A stretch of DNA of 64,000 bases from Bacteroidaceae bacterium. Its GTDB lineage: Bacteria > Bacteroidota > Bacteroidia > Bacteroidales > Bacteroidaceae. Below the pieces are notes generated by a model. It had not been told where the DNA came from and ran no database searches. It saw only the letters and a program-made list of their open reading frames with translations. The position numbers and the translations under genes are program-made. Of this stretch, positions 10,223-20,693 are shown piece by piece (the stretch's first letter is position 1; each line of letters begins with the position of its first letter). The DNA lies in assembly GCA_024398475.1 (NCBI GenBank), contig JAKSJB010000004.1, forward strand, positions 78,154 to 142,153, read 5' to 3'.

Positions 10223-10942
10223 TTAACGGTTAGACTTTCTGTTTCTGAATCTTCTACCGCCATTGTTGTTGCGGGCAGTATCCTTCTGCTGTGCGAAGTT
10301 AGGAGCAAGATCCTGCTTTCCGAACTTTTCTCCACGGCAGATCCATACCTTGATACCGAGCAGACCGACTTTAGTAAGTGCTTCTGCGAGGCAGTAATCG
10401 ATATCGGCACGAAGTGTGTGAAGTGGAGTACGACCTTCCTTGTACATTTCAGAACGAGACATTTCTGCACCGTTTAGACGACCAGAAATCTGAATTTTGA
10501 TACCTTCAGCACCTGAACGCATTGTGTTAGCGATAGCAGTCTTGATTGCACGACGGTAAGCAATCTTACCTTCAATCTGACGTGCAACATTATTTGCCAC
10601 GATTACAGCATCAAGTTCAGGACGCTTGATTTCATAGATATTAATCTGAACATCCTTGTCAGTTAATTTCTTGAGTTCTTCCTTGAGCTTGTCAACTTCC
10701 TGACCGCCCTTACCGATGATAAGTCCTGGACGGGCAGTACATACAGTGATGGTTACGAGCTTAAGTGTGCGTTCGATAACAATCTTTGATACGCTAGCCT
10801 TAGCGAGACGCGCATTCAAATACTTACGAATCTTACTATCTTCGAGGATGTTATCTCCGAAGTTGTTTCCGCCAAACCAGTTTGAGTCCCAGCCTCTAAC
10901 AATACCGAGACGGTTGCTAATTGGATTACATTTCTGTCCCAT
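10223..10942 (-). CDS. rpsC: 30S ribosomal protein S3
   Basis: The 239-residue protein has an N-terminal KH domain ([19 protein letters not shown]) and the C-terminal S3 domain ([20 protein letters not shown]). It helps form the mRNA entry helicase site. The C-terminus is Asn/Arg-rich ([16 protein letters not shown]), a lineage extension. Confidence 0.98.
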   Translation of the reverse strand: MGQKCNPISNRLGIVRGWDSNWFGGNNFGDNILEDSKIRKYLNARLAKASVSKIVIERTLKLVTITVCTARPGLIIGKGGQEVDKLKEELKKLTDKDVQINIYEIKRPELDAVIVANNVARQIEGKIAYRRAIKTAIANTMRSGAEGIKIQISGRLNGAEMSRSEMYKEGRTPLHTLRADIDYCLAEALTKVGLLGIKVWICRGEKFGKQDLAPNFAQQKDTARNNNGGRRFRNRKSNR

Positions 10943-10944
10943 AA

Positions 10945-11349
10945 TTACTTTTCCTCCTGAGTTTTAGCGTCCACAAATACAGTAACATGATTAGAACGCT
11001 TGCGAATTCTGTATCCACGTCCCTGTGGTGCAGGTCTCATACGCTTGAGAGTAGCACCTTCATCTACGAAAATTCTTGTGATATACAGTTCGCCGTTTTC
11101 AGCCTTTCTTTCATTTTTCTGCTCCCAGTTAGCAATCGCAGAGCGAACCAACTTCTCGAGATCATTTGAAGCATCCTTTGAGCAGAACTTTAGAGTTGCC
11201 AAAGCCTTGCTTACCTCCATTCCTCTAACAAGGTCTACTACGTAGCGCATCTTGCGTGGTGATGTTGGGATGTTGCGAAGACTTGCAAAGTAGGCAGTCT
11301 TTTTGGCCTCTTTTTGCTTCTGGGCCATTAATTTTTTTCTTGATCCCAT
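10945..11349 (-). CDS. rplV: 50S ribosomal protein L22
   Basis: The 134-residue product has the L22 hairpin that lines the exit tunnel ([20 protein letters not shown]), the site of macrolide-resistance changes in other bacteria. The N-terminus has about 20 extra basic residues before [17 protein letters not shown], as is common in Bacteroidetes. It ends 2 bases before rpsC. Confidence 0.98.
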   Translation of the reverse strand: MGSRKKLMAQKQKEAKKTAYFASLRNIPTSPRKMRYVVDLVRGMEVSKALATLKFCSKDASNDLEKLVRSAIANWEQKNERKAENGELYITRIFVDEGATLKRMRPAPQGRGYRIRKRSNHVTVFVDAKTQEEK

Positions 11350-11380
11350 TATTTCAATTTCTTAATTTCTGTGAATCTGT

Positions 11381-11650
11381 TTACTTCTTTCTATTACCTG
11401 CGTGACCGCGGAAAGTACGAGTAAGTGCAAACTCACCGAGTTTGTGGCCTACCATATTTTCAGTAATGTAAACAGGGATGAATTTATTACCGTTATGAAC
11501 CGCAATGGTATGTCCGACAAAGTCTGGAGAAATCATTGAAGCTCGTGCCCATGTTTTTACAACGTTCTTCTTACCGCTCTCGTTCATATCAAGAACTTTC
11601 TTTTCGAGCTTAACGTTAATATATGGACCTTTTTTAAGTGATCGACTCAT
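11381..11650 (-). CDS. rpsS: 30S ribosomal protein S19
   Basis: The 89-residue protein [20 protein letters not shown] contains the signature [14 protein letters not shown]. It binds the 30S head with S13. The gene order rplB-rpsS-rplV is canonical. Confidence 0.98.
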   Translation of the reverse strand: MSRSLKKGPYINVKLEKKVLDMNESGKKNVVKTWARASMISPDFVGHTIAVHNGNKFIPVYITENMVGHKLGEFALTRTFRGHAGNRKK

Positions 11651-11672
11651 ATCTCTTACTTAGTTAACTATA

Positions 11673-12497
11673 TTACTTTTTACGTCTTTCAATTATGTAC
11701 TTTGTTGATGCCTTCTTAGGAGCACGAGTCTTGAGACCCTTAGCGTACAATCCATTACGTGAACGTGGGTGTCCACCAGACTGACGTCCTTCACCACCAC
11801 CCATTGGGTGATCATGTGGGTTCATTACAACACCACGGTTGTGAGGACGACGACCCAACCAACGGCTACGGCCAGCCTTACCTGAAGACTCGAGTGCGTG
11901 GTCAGAGTTGCTTACGCTACCGATAGTAGCACGGCAGATTGAAAGAATCTTACGAATTTCACCAGAAGGGAGCTTGATTACGCAATAGCGGCCTTCACGT
12001 GAAGTCAACTGAGCAAAATTACCAGCAGAACGCACCATCTTGGCACCCTGTCCAGGACGAAGTTCGATATTGTGAATGACAGTACCGACTGGAATGTTCT
12101 GAAGTGGGAGAGTATTACCAAGATCTGGTGTTGCATTCTCACCTGACATGAGAGTAGCACCTACTTGCAATCCGTTTGGAGCAACGATGTAACGTTTTTC
12201 ACCATCTGCATAGCAAAGGAGTGCGATACGTGCTGAACGATTTGGATCGTACTCGATTGTCTTAACTACAGCTGGTATTCCATCCTTATCTCTCTTGAAA
12301 TCGATGATACGGATAAGTTTCTTGTGACCGCCACCTCTATAGCGAACTGTCATTCTACCATAGTTGTTACGACCACCAGTACTTTTCTTACCGAATACAA
12401 GAGTTTTCTCTGGTACTGATGTAGTAACATCATCGAAAGTACCAATAGCTTTGTGTCTTTGACCAGGGGTAATTGGTCTGAATTTACGAATTCCCAT
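11673..12497 (-). CDS. rplB: 50S ribosomal protein L2
   Basis: The 274-residue protein begins [20 protein letters not shown]. It holds the conserved peptidyl-transferase-proximal motif ([18 protein letters not shown]) with the functionally important histidines. It is one of the most conserved 50S proteins, needed for subunit association. Confidence 0.98.
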   Translation of the reverse strand: MGIRKFRPITPGQRHKAIGTFDDVTTSVPEKTLVFGKKSTGGRNNYGRMTVRYRGGGHKKLIRIIDFKRDKDGIPAVVKTIEYDPNRSARIALLCYADGEKRYIVAPNGLQVGATLMSGENATPDLGNTLPLQNIPVGTVIHNIELRPGQGAKMVRSAGNFAQLTSREGRYCVIKLPSGEIRKILSICRATIGSVSNSDHALESSGKAGRSRWLGRRPHNRGVVMNPHDHPMGGGEGRQSGGHPRSRNGLYAKGLKTRAPKKASTKYIIERRKK

Positions 12498-12504
12498 TGT
12501 TTAA

Positions 12505-12798
12505 TTAAATGTTACTAAAGAAATCGATAGTTTCACCTTCCTTGAGAGTCACGATAGCCTTCTTGTAGGCATTGAGCTGACCCTTGATAACACCGGCACG
12601 TGTGTAACGGCTCTTACGCTTACCAGCGTACTTGGCAGTGTTAACTGAAACTACACTTACATTATACTTTGCTTCTACTTCTTTCTGAATCTCGATTTTA
12701 TTGGCCTTAGGATGCACAATGAAGCCGAACTTATTGTTCTGCTTGTCTGTAACAGCTGTCATCTTTTCAGTTACCAATGGTTTGATAATGTATGCCAT
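12505..12798 (-). CDS. rplW: 50S ribosomal protein L23
   Basis: The 97-residue protein MAYIIKPLVTEKMTAVTDKQ has the L23 pattern (FIVHPKANKIEIQKEVEAKY). It forms the docking site for trigger factor and SRP at the exit tunnel. It is 7 bases upstream of rplB, and a GGAGG-type SD precedes it. Confidence 0.98.
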   Translation of the reverse strand: MAYIIKPLVTEKMTAVTDKQNNKFGFIVHPKANKIEIQKEVEAKYNVSVVSVNTAKYAGKRKSRYTRAGVIKGQLNAYKKAIVTLKEGETIDFFSNI

Positions 12799-12816
12799 AT
12801 TGTACCTCCTTACTTA

Positions 12817-13440
12817 TTAAAAGTTTTCGTTAACCAACTTAAGCGCATCTTCAGTCACAACAAGTACATTTGCATTCATTACCTTGTAGGTATTGAGTGC
12901 ACTGACTGAAGCGACTTCAACGCGCTGTATGTTACGAGCTGACAAATATACGTTTTTATTATTACTTGGCAAAACAAGAAGCAACTTTTTACCTTCAACA
13001 TTGAGATTTTTTTGCATTTCAATGAACTGTTTGGTCTTTGGAGTGTCGAAATTGACATCTTCAATTACCATAATTGCATTCTGCTGAGCCTTGTATGAGA
13101 GAGCACTCTTACGTGCAAGATCCTTAACTTTCTTGTTAAGTTTAAACCAATAATCGCGTGGGCGTGGACCAAACACTCTACCTCCTCCACGAAGAACAGG
13201 AGACTTAATATCACCACGACGGGCACCACCACCACCTTTCTGGCGGATAAGCTTACGTGTAGATCCTGCGATTTCACTTCTTTCCTTTGACTTGTGAGTA
13301 CCCTGGCGCTGAGCTGCAAGATACTGCTTTACTGCAAGATAGATTACGTGGTCGTTAGGTTCAATTCCGAAGATAGCGTCATTCAATTCAACCTTCTTAC
13401 CAGTCTCTTGACCTTTAATGTTTAAAACTGAAACTTCCAT
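12817..13440 (-). CDS. rplD: 50S ribosomal protein L4
   Basis: The 207-residue product has the L4 tunnel-loop region ([20 protein letters not shown]). In E. coli L4 is also the S10-operon repressor. Its ATG overlaps the rplC stop (TAATG). Confidence 0.98.
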   Translation of the reverse strand: MEVSVLNIKGQETGKKVELNDAIFGIEPNDHVIYLAVKQYLAAQRQGTHKSKERSEIAGSTRKLIRQKGGGGARRGDIKSPVLRGGGRVFGPRPRDYWFKLNKKVKDLARKSALSYKAQQNAIMVIEDVNFDTPKTKQFIEMQKNLNVEGKKLLLVLPSNNKNVYLSARNIQRVEVASVSALNTYKVMNANVLVVTEDALKLVNENF

Positions 13441-14054
13441 TACTTCTTGATTGTTATGATTGAACCCTTACATCCTGGAACAGAACCCTTAACGAGAAGG
13501 AGGTTATGTTCTGGAATTACTTTAATTACCTGCAGGTTGTGTGTTGTAACCTGTACATTTCCCATTTGGCCACCCATCTTGAGGTTCTTGTAAACACGTG
13601 ATGGAGTTGCACATGCACCAATAGAACCTGGCTTACGCTGACGGTCGTCCTGACCGTGAGTTGACTGACCTACACCACCGAAACCATGACGCTTTACTAC
13701 GCCCTGGAATCCTTTACCCTTTGATGTACCTACAACGTCAACATAAGGAGCGTCATTGAAGAGTTCTACTGTAATAACATCTCCAAGGTTGTACTCCTCG
13801 TCAAATGCGAACTCGGCCAAGTGTCTCTTTGGTGTTGTACCTGCCTTCTGAAAATGACCCATCATAGGCTTAGTAGTGTTCTTTTCCTTAGCTTCCTGGA
13901 AGCCTACCTGAACAGCAGCATAGCCATCTTTCTCTACGGTCTTAATCTGGGTAACAACACAAGGACCTACTTCGATAACAGTGCATGGAAGATTCTTTCC
14001 CTCGGCACTGAAAACGGATGTCATTCCGATTTTCTTTCCTAATAATCCTGGCAT
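13440..14054 (-). CDS. rplC: 50S ribosomal protein L3
   Basis: The 204-residue protein [20 protein letters not shown] has the signature [15 protein letters not shown](DD)R. It contains the glutamine methylated by PrmB in other bacteria and approaches the peptidyl-transferase centre. It overlaps rplD by one base. Confidence 0.98.
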   Translation of the reverse strand: MPGLLGKKIGMTSVFSAEGKNLPCTVIEVGPCVVTQIKTVEKDGYAAVQVGFQEAKEKNTTKPMMGHFQKAGTTPKRHLAEFAFDEEYNLGDVITVELFNDAPYVDVVGTSKGKGFQGVVKRHGFGGVGQSTHGQDDRQRKPGSIGACATPSRVYKNLKMGGQMGNVQVTTHNLQVIKVIPEHNLLLVKGSVPGCKGSIITIKK

Positions 14055-14119
14055 TTCTTACTTTGTTTAAAAATATGTTTAACTAAATCTGTTTTATCTT
14101 CTAAATGTGAAGCAGTTCA

Positions 14120-14425
14120 CTACACCTTGATTTCAACTTCAACACCGCTAGGCAATTCAAGCTTCATAAGTGAATCTACAGTCTTAGGAGTAGCATTGTA
14201 GATATCGATAAGACGCTTGTAAGTGTTGAGTTCAAACTGTTCACGAGACTTCTTGTTAACGAATGTGCTTCGGTTAACGGTAAAGATACGCTTGTGAGTT
14301 GGCAATGGAATTGGGCCGCTTACTGTAGCCTCAGTTGCCTTAACTGTCTTTACGATCTTCTCTGCAGACTTATCTACGAGATTGTGGTCGTAAGACTTGA
14401 GCTTGATTCTGATTTTCTGACTCAT
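14120..14425 (-). CDS. rpsJ: 30S ribosomal protein S10
   Basis: The ATG at 14423-14425 gives the standard S10 start [19 protein letters not shown] (101 residues); upstream in-frame extension lacks S10 similarity. The conserved [20 protein letters not shown] loop is present. S10/NusE is also an antitermination factor. It is the first S10-operon gene, 101 bases after fusA. Confidence 0.97.
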   Translation of the reverse strand: MSQKIRIKLKSYDHNLVDKSAEKIVKTVKATEATVSGPIPLPTHKRIFTVNRSTFVNKKSREQFELNTYKRLIDIYNATPKTVDSLMKLELPSGVEVEIKV

Positions 14426-14526
14426 TGTTCTTAATTTTAATTGTTTGTTAATATTATATCGCAAGAAGGAATATCGCAGTTAAGAGTCATTCGCTAACTG
14501 CGATTCCAACTTGATTGCTTATTTTA

Positions 14527-16644
14527 CTATACCAAATCTGCACGGCCGCCACATTCCTGAAGAACTGCCTTAGCAACAGAACTTGATACAGGAGCATGAT
14601 GATCGTATGTCATTGTTGATGTAGCACGACCTGATGTGATTGTACGGAGTGCAGTTACATAACCGAACATTTCTGACAGCGGAACCATTGCCTTAACGAT
14701 TCTCGCACCAGAACGGCTAGTATCCATACCTTCTACCTGACCGCGGCGCTTGTTGAGGTCACCGATTACATCACCCATGTTTTCCTCTGGAGTAACCACC
14801 TCAAGTTTCATGATTGGCTCCATGAGTACTGGCTTAGCCTGAGCACATGCATTCTTGTAAGCCTGAAGTGCACAGATCTCGAATGACAACTGGTCAGAGT
14901 CAACCGGGTGGAAAGAACCATCGATAAGACGGACCTTCATTGAATCCATTGGGAAACCGCCGAGGACACCATTTGTCATGGCATTTTCAAATCCCTTCTG
15001 GACAGATGGGATGAATTCCTTAGGGATGTTACCACCCTTAACCTCGTCGATAAACTGAAGTCCGTTTTCATTATAGTCTTCATCCTTAGGACCGATTTCT
15101 ACGATGATATCTGCGAACTTACCACGACCACCAGACTGCTTCTTGTAAACTTCGCGAAGGTTGACAGGCTTTGTAATTGCCTCCTTGTAGTTAACCTGAG
15201 GCTTACCCTGATTACATTCAACCTTAAATTCACGCTTCAGACGGTCAATAATGATATCGAGGTGAAGTTCACCCATACCGGAGATTACGGTCTGTCCGCT
15301 CTGCTCATCTGTCTTAACGGTAAATGTTGGGTCTTCTTCGGCAAGTTTAGCAAGACCTACAGAAAGTTTATCAAGGTCTTTCTGAGTCTTTGGCTCAACT
15401 GCGATACCGATTACAGGATCTGGGAAGTCCATTGATTCGAGAACGATTGGAGCATCCTCATCACAAAGAGAGTCACCAGTATGAATATCCTTGAGACCTA
15501 CAACTGCACCGATGTCACCTGCAGAAATTTCCTCTACCGGGTTCTGGTGGTTTGAGTGCATCTGGAACAGACGTGAAACACGTTCTTTCTTACCAGAGCG
15601 GCTGTTGTAGATATAAGAACCTGCACTAACCTTACCTGAATAAACACGGATAAATGTCAGACGTCCTACATATGGGTCAGTAGCGATCTTGAATGCAAGA
15701 GCTGCTGTCTTGTCATCTTCGCTTGGCTGGCGGTCTTCCTCTTCCTTGGTTGTAGGGTTAGTTCCTACCACGTTAGGAGTATCGAGTGGAGAAGGAAGGA
15801 ATGCACATACATAGTCGAGAAGAGTCTGAACACCCTTGTTCTTGAATGAAGAGCCGCAGAGCATAGGAGTGATTTCCATGCTTACAGTACCCTTGCGGAT
15901 AGCAGCGATGATTTCTTCTTCAGTAATTGTTGAAGGATCATCAAAATACTTCTCCATGAGAGCGTCATCGACATTAGCTGCAGTTTCAAGCATCTTATCG
16001 CGCCATTCCTCAGCCTCACCCTGGAGTTCAGCAGGAATTTCCTCTACACTGTAGTCAGCACCCATAGTTTCATCGTTCCAAACGATAGCCTTCATCTTGA
16101 TGAGGTCAACCACACCCTTGAAACTTTCTTCAGCACCGATTGGAATTACTACTGGACATGGGTTGGCACCAAGAACTTCCTTCATCTGACGTACTACTTC
16201 GAAGAAGTCTGCACCAGAGCGGTCCATCTTGTTAACATAACCCATGCGAGGAACGTTATACTTATCTGCCTGACGCCATACGGTCTCTGACTGTGGTTCA
16301 ACACCACCTACAGCACAATAAGCAGCAACTGCTCCATCAAGAATACGAAGTGAACGTTCAACTTCAGCGGTGAAGTCAACGTGTCCCGGAGTATCAATCA
16401 AGTTGATCTTGTACTTGTTGCCGTCATAGTTCCAGAATGTAGTCGTTGCAGCCGAAGTGATAGTGATACCACGTTCCTGCTCCTGCTCCATCCAGTCCAT
16501 TGTTGCTGCACCATCATGTACCTCACCGATCTTGTGAGTGAGTCCTGTATAGAAGAGGATACGTTCTGATGTTGTAGTCTTACCAGCATCGATGTGAGCC
16601 ATGATACCGATATTGCGCGTCAAATGCAAATCACGTTTTGCCAT
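14527..16644 (-). CDS. fusA: elongation factor G
   Basis: The 705-residue translational GTPase drives ribosomal translocation. The G1 P-loop AHIDAGKTT is near residue 18, G2/G3 are [11 protein letters not shown] and DTPGHVDFT, and G4 is NKMDRSGAD. Domains II-V follow, with the C-terminal [19 protein letters not shown]. It lies in str-operon order rpsL-rpsG-fusA, but tuf is absent and rpsJ follows directly. Confidence 0.98.
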   Translation of the reverse strand: MAKRDLHLTRNIGIMAHIDAGKTTTSERILFYTGLTHKIGEVHDGAATMDWMEQEQERGITITSAATTTFWNYDGNKYKINLIDTPGHVDFTAEVERSLRILDGAVAAYCAVGGVEPQSETVWRQADKYNVPRMGYVNKMDRSGADFFEVVRQMKEVLGANPCPVVIPIGAEESFKGVVDLIKMKAIVWNDETMGADYSVEEIPAELQGEAEEWRDKMLETAANVDDALMEKYFDDPSTITEEEIIAAIRKGTVSMEITPMLCGSSFKNKGVQTLLDYVCAFLPSPLDTPNVVGTNPTTKEEEDRQPSEDDKTAALAFKIATDPYVGRLTFIRVYSGKVSAGSYIYNSRSGKKERVSRLFQMHSNHQNPVEEISAGDIGAVVGLKDIHTGDSLCDEDAPIVLESMDFPDPVIGIAVEPKTQKDLDKLSVGLAKLAEEDPTFTVKTDEQSGQTVISGMGELHLDIIIDRLKREFKVECNQGKPQVNYKEAITKPVNLREVYKKQSGGRGKFADIIVEIGPKDEDYNENGLQFIDEVKGGNIPKEFIPSVQKGFENAMTNGVLGGFPMDSMKVRLIDGSFHPVDSDQLSFEICALQAYKNACAQAKPVLMEPIMKLEVVTPEENMGDVIGDLNKRRGQVEGMDTSRSGARIVKAMVPLSEMFGYVTALRTITSGRATSTMTYDHHAPVSSSVAKAVLQECGGRADLV

Positions 16645-16697
16645 ATTATTCTATCCTTAATTTCTTACTTACCTAAAAACTTAATACCTTATTGAAA

Positions 16698-17174
16698 TTA
16701 GAAACGGAAGTGAGCAAATGCACGGTTAGCCTCAGCCATACGATGCATATCTTCCTTACGCTTGAACGCACCACCCTGTTCGTTGAATGCATCCATGATT
16801 TCTGCAGAAAGTTTTTCTGCCATGTTCTTACCAGAACGCTTACGGGCGAAAGCAATCATATTCTTCATTGAGATTGCCTCCTTACGGTCTGGGCGGATTT
16901 CTGTTGGTACCTGGAAAGTAGCACCACCGATACGGCGGCTCTTAACCTCCACCTGAGGAGTGATGTTGTCGAGAGCCTTCTTCCATACTTCGATAGAAGA
17001 CTTCTCTGCGTCCTTCATCTTGTTTTCAACGATACTGAGGGCATTGTAGAAGATAGAGTAAGCAATACTCTTTTTGCCGTCATACATAAGGTGGTTAACG
17101 AATTTTGTAACCTTAACGTCACCATAAACGGGATCTGGAAGGATCACACGCTTTTTTGGTTTAGCTTTTCTCAT
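16698..17174 (-). CDS. rpsG: 30S ribosomal protein S7
   Basis: The frame extends 24 codons upstream, but the ATG at 17172-17174 gives the S7 N-terminus [19 protein letters not shown] (158 residues). S7 organises the 3' major domain of 16S rRNA at the E site; in E. coli it represses the str operon. The C-terminal [20 protein letters not shown] is typical. Confidence 0.97.
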   Translation of the reverse strand: MRKAKPKKRVILPDPVYGDVKVTKFVNHLMYDGKKSIAYSIFYNALSIVENKMKDAEKSSIEVWKKALDNITPQVEVKSRRIGGATFQVPTEIRPDRKEAISMKNMIAFARKRSGKNMAEKLSAEIMDAFNEQGGAFKRKEDMHRMAEANRAFAHFRF

Positions 17175-17292
17175 TGTTTTGCTTGTTTTGTAGTCTGGGG
17201 TTGCTTTGTTACTGTCTTCAACATCCTCACTTGGACATTTACTCAACCATTTCCTTAGCGTCCTAAAAACCAGACATTGTTAATTGATTTGT

Positions 17293-17673
17293 TTACTTCT
17301 TAGCCTTTGGGCGCTTTGCACCATACTTTGAGCGACGCTGAGTACGGCTTTCTACGCCGGCCGTATCAAGAGCACCGCGGATAATGTGATAACGTACACC
17401 TGGAAGGTCCTTTACACGTCCACCACGTACGAGCACGATTGAGTGTTCCTGCAAGTTGTGACCTTCTCCTGGAATATAGGAGTTAACTTCCTTTTTGTTC
17501 GTCAGACGAACACGAGCGACCTTACGCATCGCTGAATTAGGCTTCTTAGGAGTTGTAGTGTAGACACGTACGCAAACACCACGACGCTGAGGACATGAAT
17601 CCAAAGCAGGTGACTTGCTCTTGTCTACCAACACCTTTCTACCTTTTCTTACTAATTGTTGAATAGTAGGCAT
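17293..17673 (-). CDS. rpsL: 30S ribosomal protein S12
   Basis: The 126-residue protein has the decoding loops [19 protein letters not shown] and [18 protein letters not shown]. Lysines stand at the positions where streptomycin-resistance substitutions occur in other bacteria, so the sequence is wild-type in those loops. It is the first gene of the supercluster, after a leader of about 160 bases. Confidence 0.98.
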   Translation of the reverse strand: MPTIQQLVRKGRKVLVDKSKSPALDSCPQRRGVCVRVYTTTPKKPNSAMRKVARVRLTNKKEVNSYIPGEGHNLQEHSIVLVRGGRVKDLPGVRYHIIRGALDTAGVESRTQRRSKYGAKRPKAKK

Positions 17674-17833
17674 TTTTGTTTGTTTTTTAATTATTATTAT
17701 ATTATATATTGTATAAACACATTAAAATGCTTCCGGATTCGGCTCAATTCTTACATTCCATAAATGCCAAACAAGCACATACTAATACGCTACGAACGGG
17801 TATAGTTCGTGCATAATAGTCCAAAAAGCGGTG

Positions 17834-17841
17834 CAAAGGTA
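17834..17841 (-). promoter_or_regulatory. -7 element of the str/ribosomal supercluster promoter
   Basis: The minus strand reads TACCTTTG followed by CAC, matching the Bacteroidetes -7 consensus TAnnTTTG. A convincing TTG at the usual 19-20 bp upstream is missing. If used, the leader to rpsL is about 160 nt and contains the inverted repeat ACGAAC/GTTCGT near 17792-17811. Confidence 0.5.
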
Positions 17842-18139
17842 GTAATTTCTTTTCAAACAGCACGTTTTCTGAGCAATAAATTATCATTACGACCTCAAAA
17901 AAGTATGTATTTGTATCTAATTTTAAGATTATTTAACTTTCATAAAGACTTTTTAATGCACAAAAAATCAAGAAACATGAATTTTGCAATCAAAACCTGA
18001 CGAATTACGAGTCATTCTCACACACATTTTCTCACACTTGCCACAAACTCAAAACAAACACTTCCGCCATTTATAGTTTTATATTACTACACCTATTATA
18101 TATAAGAGCAATTTCACAAGAAAGCACATGGTTTTCGTT

Positions 18140-18183
18140 ACTGACTCATAACTGACTCATAACTGACCTGTTACTGACTCCCA
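18140..18183 (+). repeat. four-unit 11-bp tandem repeat, copy 1
   Basis: Four consecutive 11-mers are ACTGACTCATA, ACTGACTCATA, ACTGACCTGTT and ACTGACTCCCA. A copy with the same four units in the same order lies at 45620-45663, identical at 41 of 44 positions by eye. Both are in long intergenic gaps. Its nature is unknown. Confidence 0.8.
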
Positions 18184-18261
18184 GACCACCCATTTCCGGT
18201 TTCAAATTCAAATCATGTCCAGGACACGCCGGACACAGTCCCCAACATGGGAAGGACAAGG

Positions 18262-18726
18262 TTACATGTCAACCGTAGGAGCTGTAAGGAACGACACCTT
18301 ACCATGACGGATGGGAAAGGTAACGTCATACTGATATTTCACTTTTTTCTTGCCTTGACGGGCAGGTTTGAATTTCAGTTTCCCCACCACCCTTTGAGCC
18401 TCTTCATTCAAAGCCTTGTCAAGACCTCTTACTATTGCCGTTTCAGTTACTTTTCCTTTCTCGTTGATAATAAATGCCACGACAATCTGTCCGTTCACGG
18501 AACTCAAGCCCACAGAACGGAAGTTCTTCTTTATGAAGCGGTTAATTCCTTCATTTCCACCCTTGAATTTAGGGGAAGAAACACTTTCACGCTGCGTCTG
18601 GCGACGTTGCATGAAAGGTGTATCAAATCCAAAATCGAATATTTGTGCCTCGACCCCGAAAGACAAAGAAAAAAACAACAAAAAGCACAATATAGTTATA
18701 CAAGACTGTTTCATCATACCATTCAT
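18262..18726 (-). CDS. secreted TonB C-terminal-domain protein
   Basis: The 154-residue product has a signal peptide (hydrophobic CITILCFLLFFSLSF followed by GVEAQ). It is then mostly one TonB C-terminal-like domain: GINRFIKKNFR, VVAFIINEKGKVTETAIVRG, ALNEEAQRVVGKLKFKPARQ. Known TonB proteins use this fold to contact TonB boxes, but there is no N-terminal membrane anchor with a long proline linker. This is therefore a small periplasmic stand-alone domain of unknown partner. Start codons at 18726, 18717 and 18714 are all possible. It diverges from purH and has its own promoter at 18743-18772. Confidence 0.8.
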   Translation of the reverse strand: MNGMMKQSCITILCFLLFFSLSFGVEAQIFDFGFDTPFMQRRQTQRESVSSPKFKGGNEGINRFIKKNFRSVGLSSVNGQIVVAFIINEKGKVTETAIVRGLDKALNEEAQRVVGKLKFKPARQGKKKVKYQYDVTFPIRHGKVSFLTAPTVDM

Positions 18727-18742
18727 TTAATATTTTCGACTG

Positions 18743-18772
18743 CAAAATTAATTAAACCAAAAATAATTTCAA
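18743..18772 (-). promoter_or_regulatory. promoter of the TonB-domain gene
   Basis: On the minus strand, -7 TAATTTTG (18743-18750) is separated by 19 bp from a TTG (18770-18772). This is the Bacteroidetes layout, about 17 bases upstream of the first ATG. Confidence 0.6.
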
Positions 18773-18835
18773 TACAAATTGCAAGAAAAGTAGAAATAAA
18801 TCGAATCTTTTAGCAGATTATTCTTAATTAATTAT

Positions 18836-18843
18836 TAACTTTG
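18836..18843 (+). promoter_or_regulatory. -7 element upstream of purH-mre
   Basis: TAACTTTG followed by CAC matches the -7 consensus, 38 bases before the purH ATG. A TTG at -33 is not evident. It probably drives purH and at least mreB. Confidence 0.6.
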
Positions 18844-18881
18844 CACACTCAAAGTAGTTTTCAATTAAACAGAACAACATT

Positions 18882-19472
18882 ATGGACACAAAGAAAATAA
18901 AGACTGCCTTAGTTTCCGTTTACCACAAGGACGGACTCGACGAATTGTTGGCCGAACTGAACAAGAACGGAGTAAAATTCCTATCAACAGGCGGAACACA
19001 GGCGTTCATCGAAGGTTTAGGCTATCCTTGTCAGAAGGTTGAAGAACTGACAACATACCCTTCAATCCTTGGAGGACGAGTTAAGACACTCCATCCAAAA
19101 GTATTCGGAGGAATCCTCGGACGACGCGAACTCGAAAGCGACCAGCAGGAAATGGCAAAATATGAAATTCCTGAAATCGATTTGGTAATCGTGGATCTCT
19201 ACCCATTTGAAGAAACAGTAGCATCTACAAACGACGAGCCTACAATTATCGAAAAGATTGACATCGGCGGAATTTCACTTATCCGTGCAGCAGCAAAGAA
19301 TTTCAACGATGTAGTCATCGTTCCAAGCAAGGCAGAATACAAGCCATTGTTGGATATCGTAAAGGCACAGGGAGCAGAAACCACAAAAGCACAGCGCAAG
19401 CAATTTGCAGAACGCGCCTTTGCCACAAGTTCACATTACGATACTGCAATTCATGCATATTTTGCAAAATAG
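18882..19472 (+). CDS. purH: IMP cyclohydrolase, single-domain PurH
   Basis: The 196-residue protein matches the N-terminal IMP-cyclohydrolase (MGS-like) half of bifunctional PurH. Visible motifs are ALVSVYHKDGLDELL, FLSTGGTQAFIE, TYPSILGGRVKTLHPKVFGG, VIVDLYPFEETVA and EKIDIGGISLIRAAAKNF. It ends HYDTAIHAYFAK at a stop codon where full-length PurH (about 500 residues) continues into the AICAR-transformylase domain. It should close FAICAR to IMP, the last purine step. The transformylase must be encoded elsewhere. mreB follows 50 bases downstream, a neighbour seen in Bacteroides. Confidence 0.93.
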   Translation: MDTKKIKTALVSVYHKDGLDELLAELNKNGVKFLSTGGTQAFIEGLGYPCQKVEELTTYPSILGGRVKTLHPKVFGGILGRRELESDQQEMAKYEIPEIDLVIVDLYPFEETVASTNDEPTIIEKIDIGGISLIRAAAKNFNDVVIVPSKAEYKPLLDIVKAQGAETTKAQRKQFAERAFATSSHYDTAIHAYFAK

Positions 19473-19522
19473 GCAGAACTGCGTACCAAACAAATAGAAA
19501 TCCATTAAACAAACATGCTATC

Positions 19523-20545
19523 ATGGGCCTTTTTTCATTAACAGAAGACATTGCAATGGACCTTGGCACAGCCAATACCATTATCATCTGCAACGGGAAA
19601 ATCGTTGTCGATGAACCATCTGTCGTAGCATTGGACAAGCATACCAATAAAATGATAGAAGTTGGTATGAAAGCCAAGATGATGCACGAAAAAACCCATC
19701 CGGACATACGTACATGCCGTCCGCTTAAGGACGGAGTTATCGCAGACTTCAATGCCTGCGAGCAGATGATGCGCGGACTTATAAAGAAAATCAATACAAA
19801 CAAGTATTTCTTTACCCCATCATTACGCATGGTCATTGGTGTCCCTTCCGGCTCAACAGAAGTAGAACTCCGTGCCGTACGAGACAGCGCTGAACATTCA
19901 GGAGGACGCGATGTATACCTATTATTCGAGCCAATGGCAGCAGCAATCGGTATAGGCCTTGATGTCGTAGCACCAGAGGGAAACATGGTAGTGGATATAG
20001 GTGGTGGTTCCACCGAAATTGCAGTAATTTCACTCGGTGGTATAGTAAGCAACAGTTCTATTCGCGTTGCAGGAGACGAACTCACATACGACATTCAGGA
20101 ATACATGAGCCGCCAGCACAACGTAAAGGTATCAGAACGTATGGCAGAACGTATAAAGATACACGTAGGTTCTGCACTTACAGAACTTGCCAACAATGCT
20201 CCGGAAGACTATGTCGTACACGGTCCAAACCGAATCACGGCACTTCCGATGCAGATACCAGTATGCTATCAGGAAATCGCCCATTGTATCGACAAATCCG
20301 TGGCAAAGATAGAAACCGCGATTCTTTCTGCGCTTGAACATACCCCACCAGAGATTTATGCCGACATCGTAAAGAACGGAATCTGGCTAACCGGTGGCGG
20401 TGCACTTCTCAGAGGCCTCGACAAGCGACTTACAGACAAGATACACATTCCATTCCACATTGCAGAAGATCCACTTCACAGCGTTGCGAAAGGAACCGGT
20501 AAGGCGTTAAAGAACATTGCGAACTATCCATTCCTGATGAGATAG
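19523..20545 (+). CDS. mreB: rod shape-determining actin homologue MreB
   Basis: The 340-residue actin-fold ATPase begins MGLFSLTEDIAMDLGTANTI (phosphate-1 motif DLGTANT). It also has phosphate-2 (MVVDIGGGSTEIAVIS) and the adenosine motif (GIWLTGGGALLRGLD). It polymerises under the inner membrane and guides the elongasome encoded just downstream. A strong hairpin at 20583-20635 separates it from mreC. Confidence 0.97.
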   Translation: MGLFSLTEDIAMDLGTANTIIICNGKIVVDEPSVVALDKHTNKMIEVGMKAKMMHEKTHPDIRTCRPLKDGVIADFNACEQMMRGLIKKINTNKYFFTPSLRMVIGVPSGSTEVELRAVRDSAEHSGGRDVYLLFEPMAAAIGIGLDVVAPEGNMVVDIGGGSTEIAVISLGGIVSNSSIRVAGDELTYDIQEYMSRQHNVKVSERMAERIKIHVGSALTELANNAPEDYVVHGPNRITALPMQIPVCYQEIAHCIDKSVAKIETAILSALEHTPPEIYADIVKNGIWLTGGGALLRGLDKRLTDKIHIPFHIAEDPLHSVAKGTGKALKNIANYPFLMR

Positions 20546-20582
20546 TCATTCACACGAAGAAAACAGGACACAACATTATTCT

Positions 20583-20635
20583 AAAAGTTAAGGAATGGTC
20601 TTTCTGGACATCAGCAAAGCCATCCTTAACTTTTT
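20583..20635 (+). terminator. hairpin between mreB and mreC (terminator or attenuator)
   Basis: Left arm AAAAGTTAAGGAATGG and right arm CCATCCTTAACTTTT pair with one bulged A around a loop of about 21 bases; a run of T follows. It looks like a rho-independent terminator inside an otherwise collinear mre operon, so it could lower mreC-rodA expression relative to mreB. Confidence 0.7.
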
Positions 20636-20693
20636 AACTACATTAATAACAAGCGTTTAAGCCAATTCTCTCTCAGATTTCACAGAAAGAAAA

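Larger units (their letters stand above)
17674..18261. other. 588-bp intergenic region between rpsL and the TonB-like gene
   Basis: No credible gene is seen. It contains the rpsL leader with a small hairpin, the putative ribosomal promoter (17834-17841), AT-rich DNA, and an 11-bp-period tandem repeat at 18140-18183 that recurs at 45620-45663. The small frames here have no recognisable composition. Confidence 0.6.
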
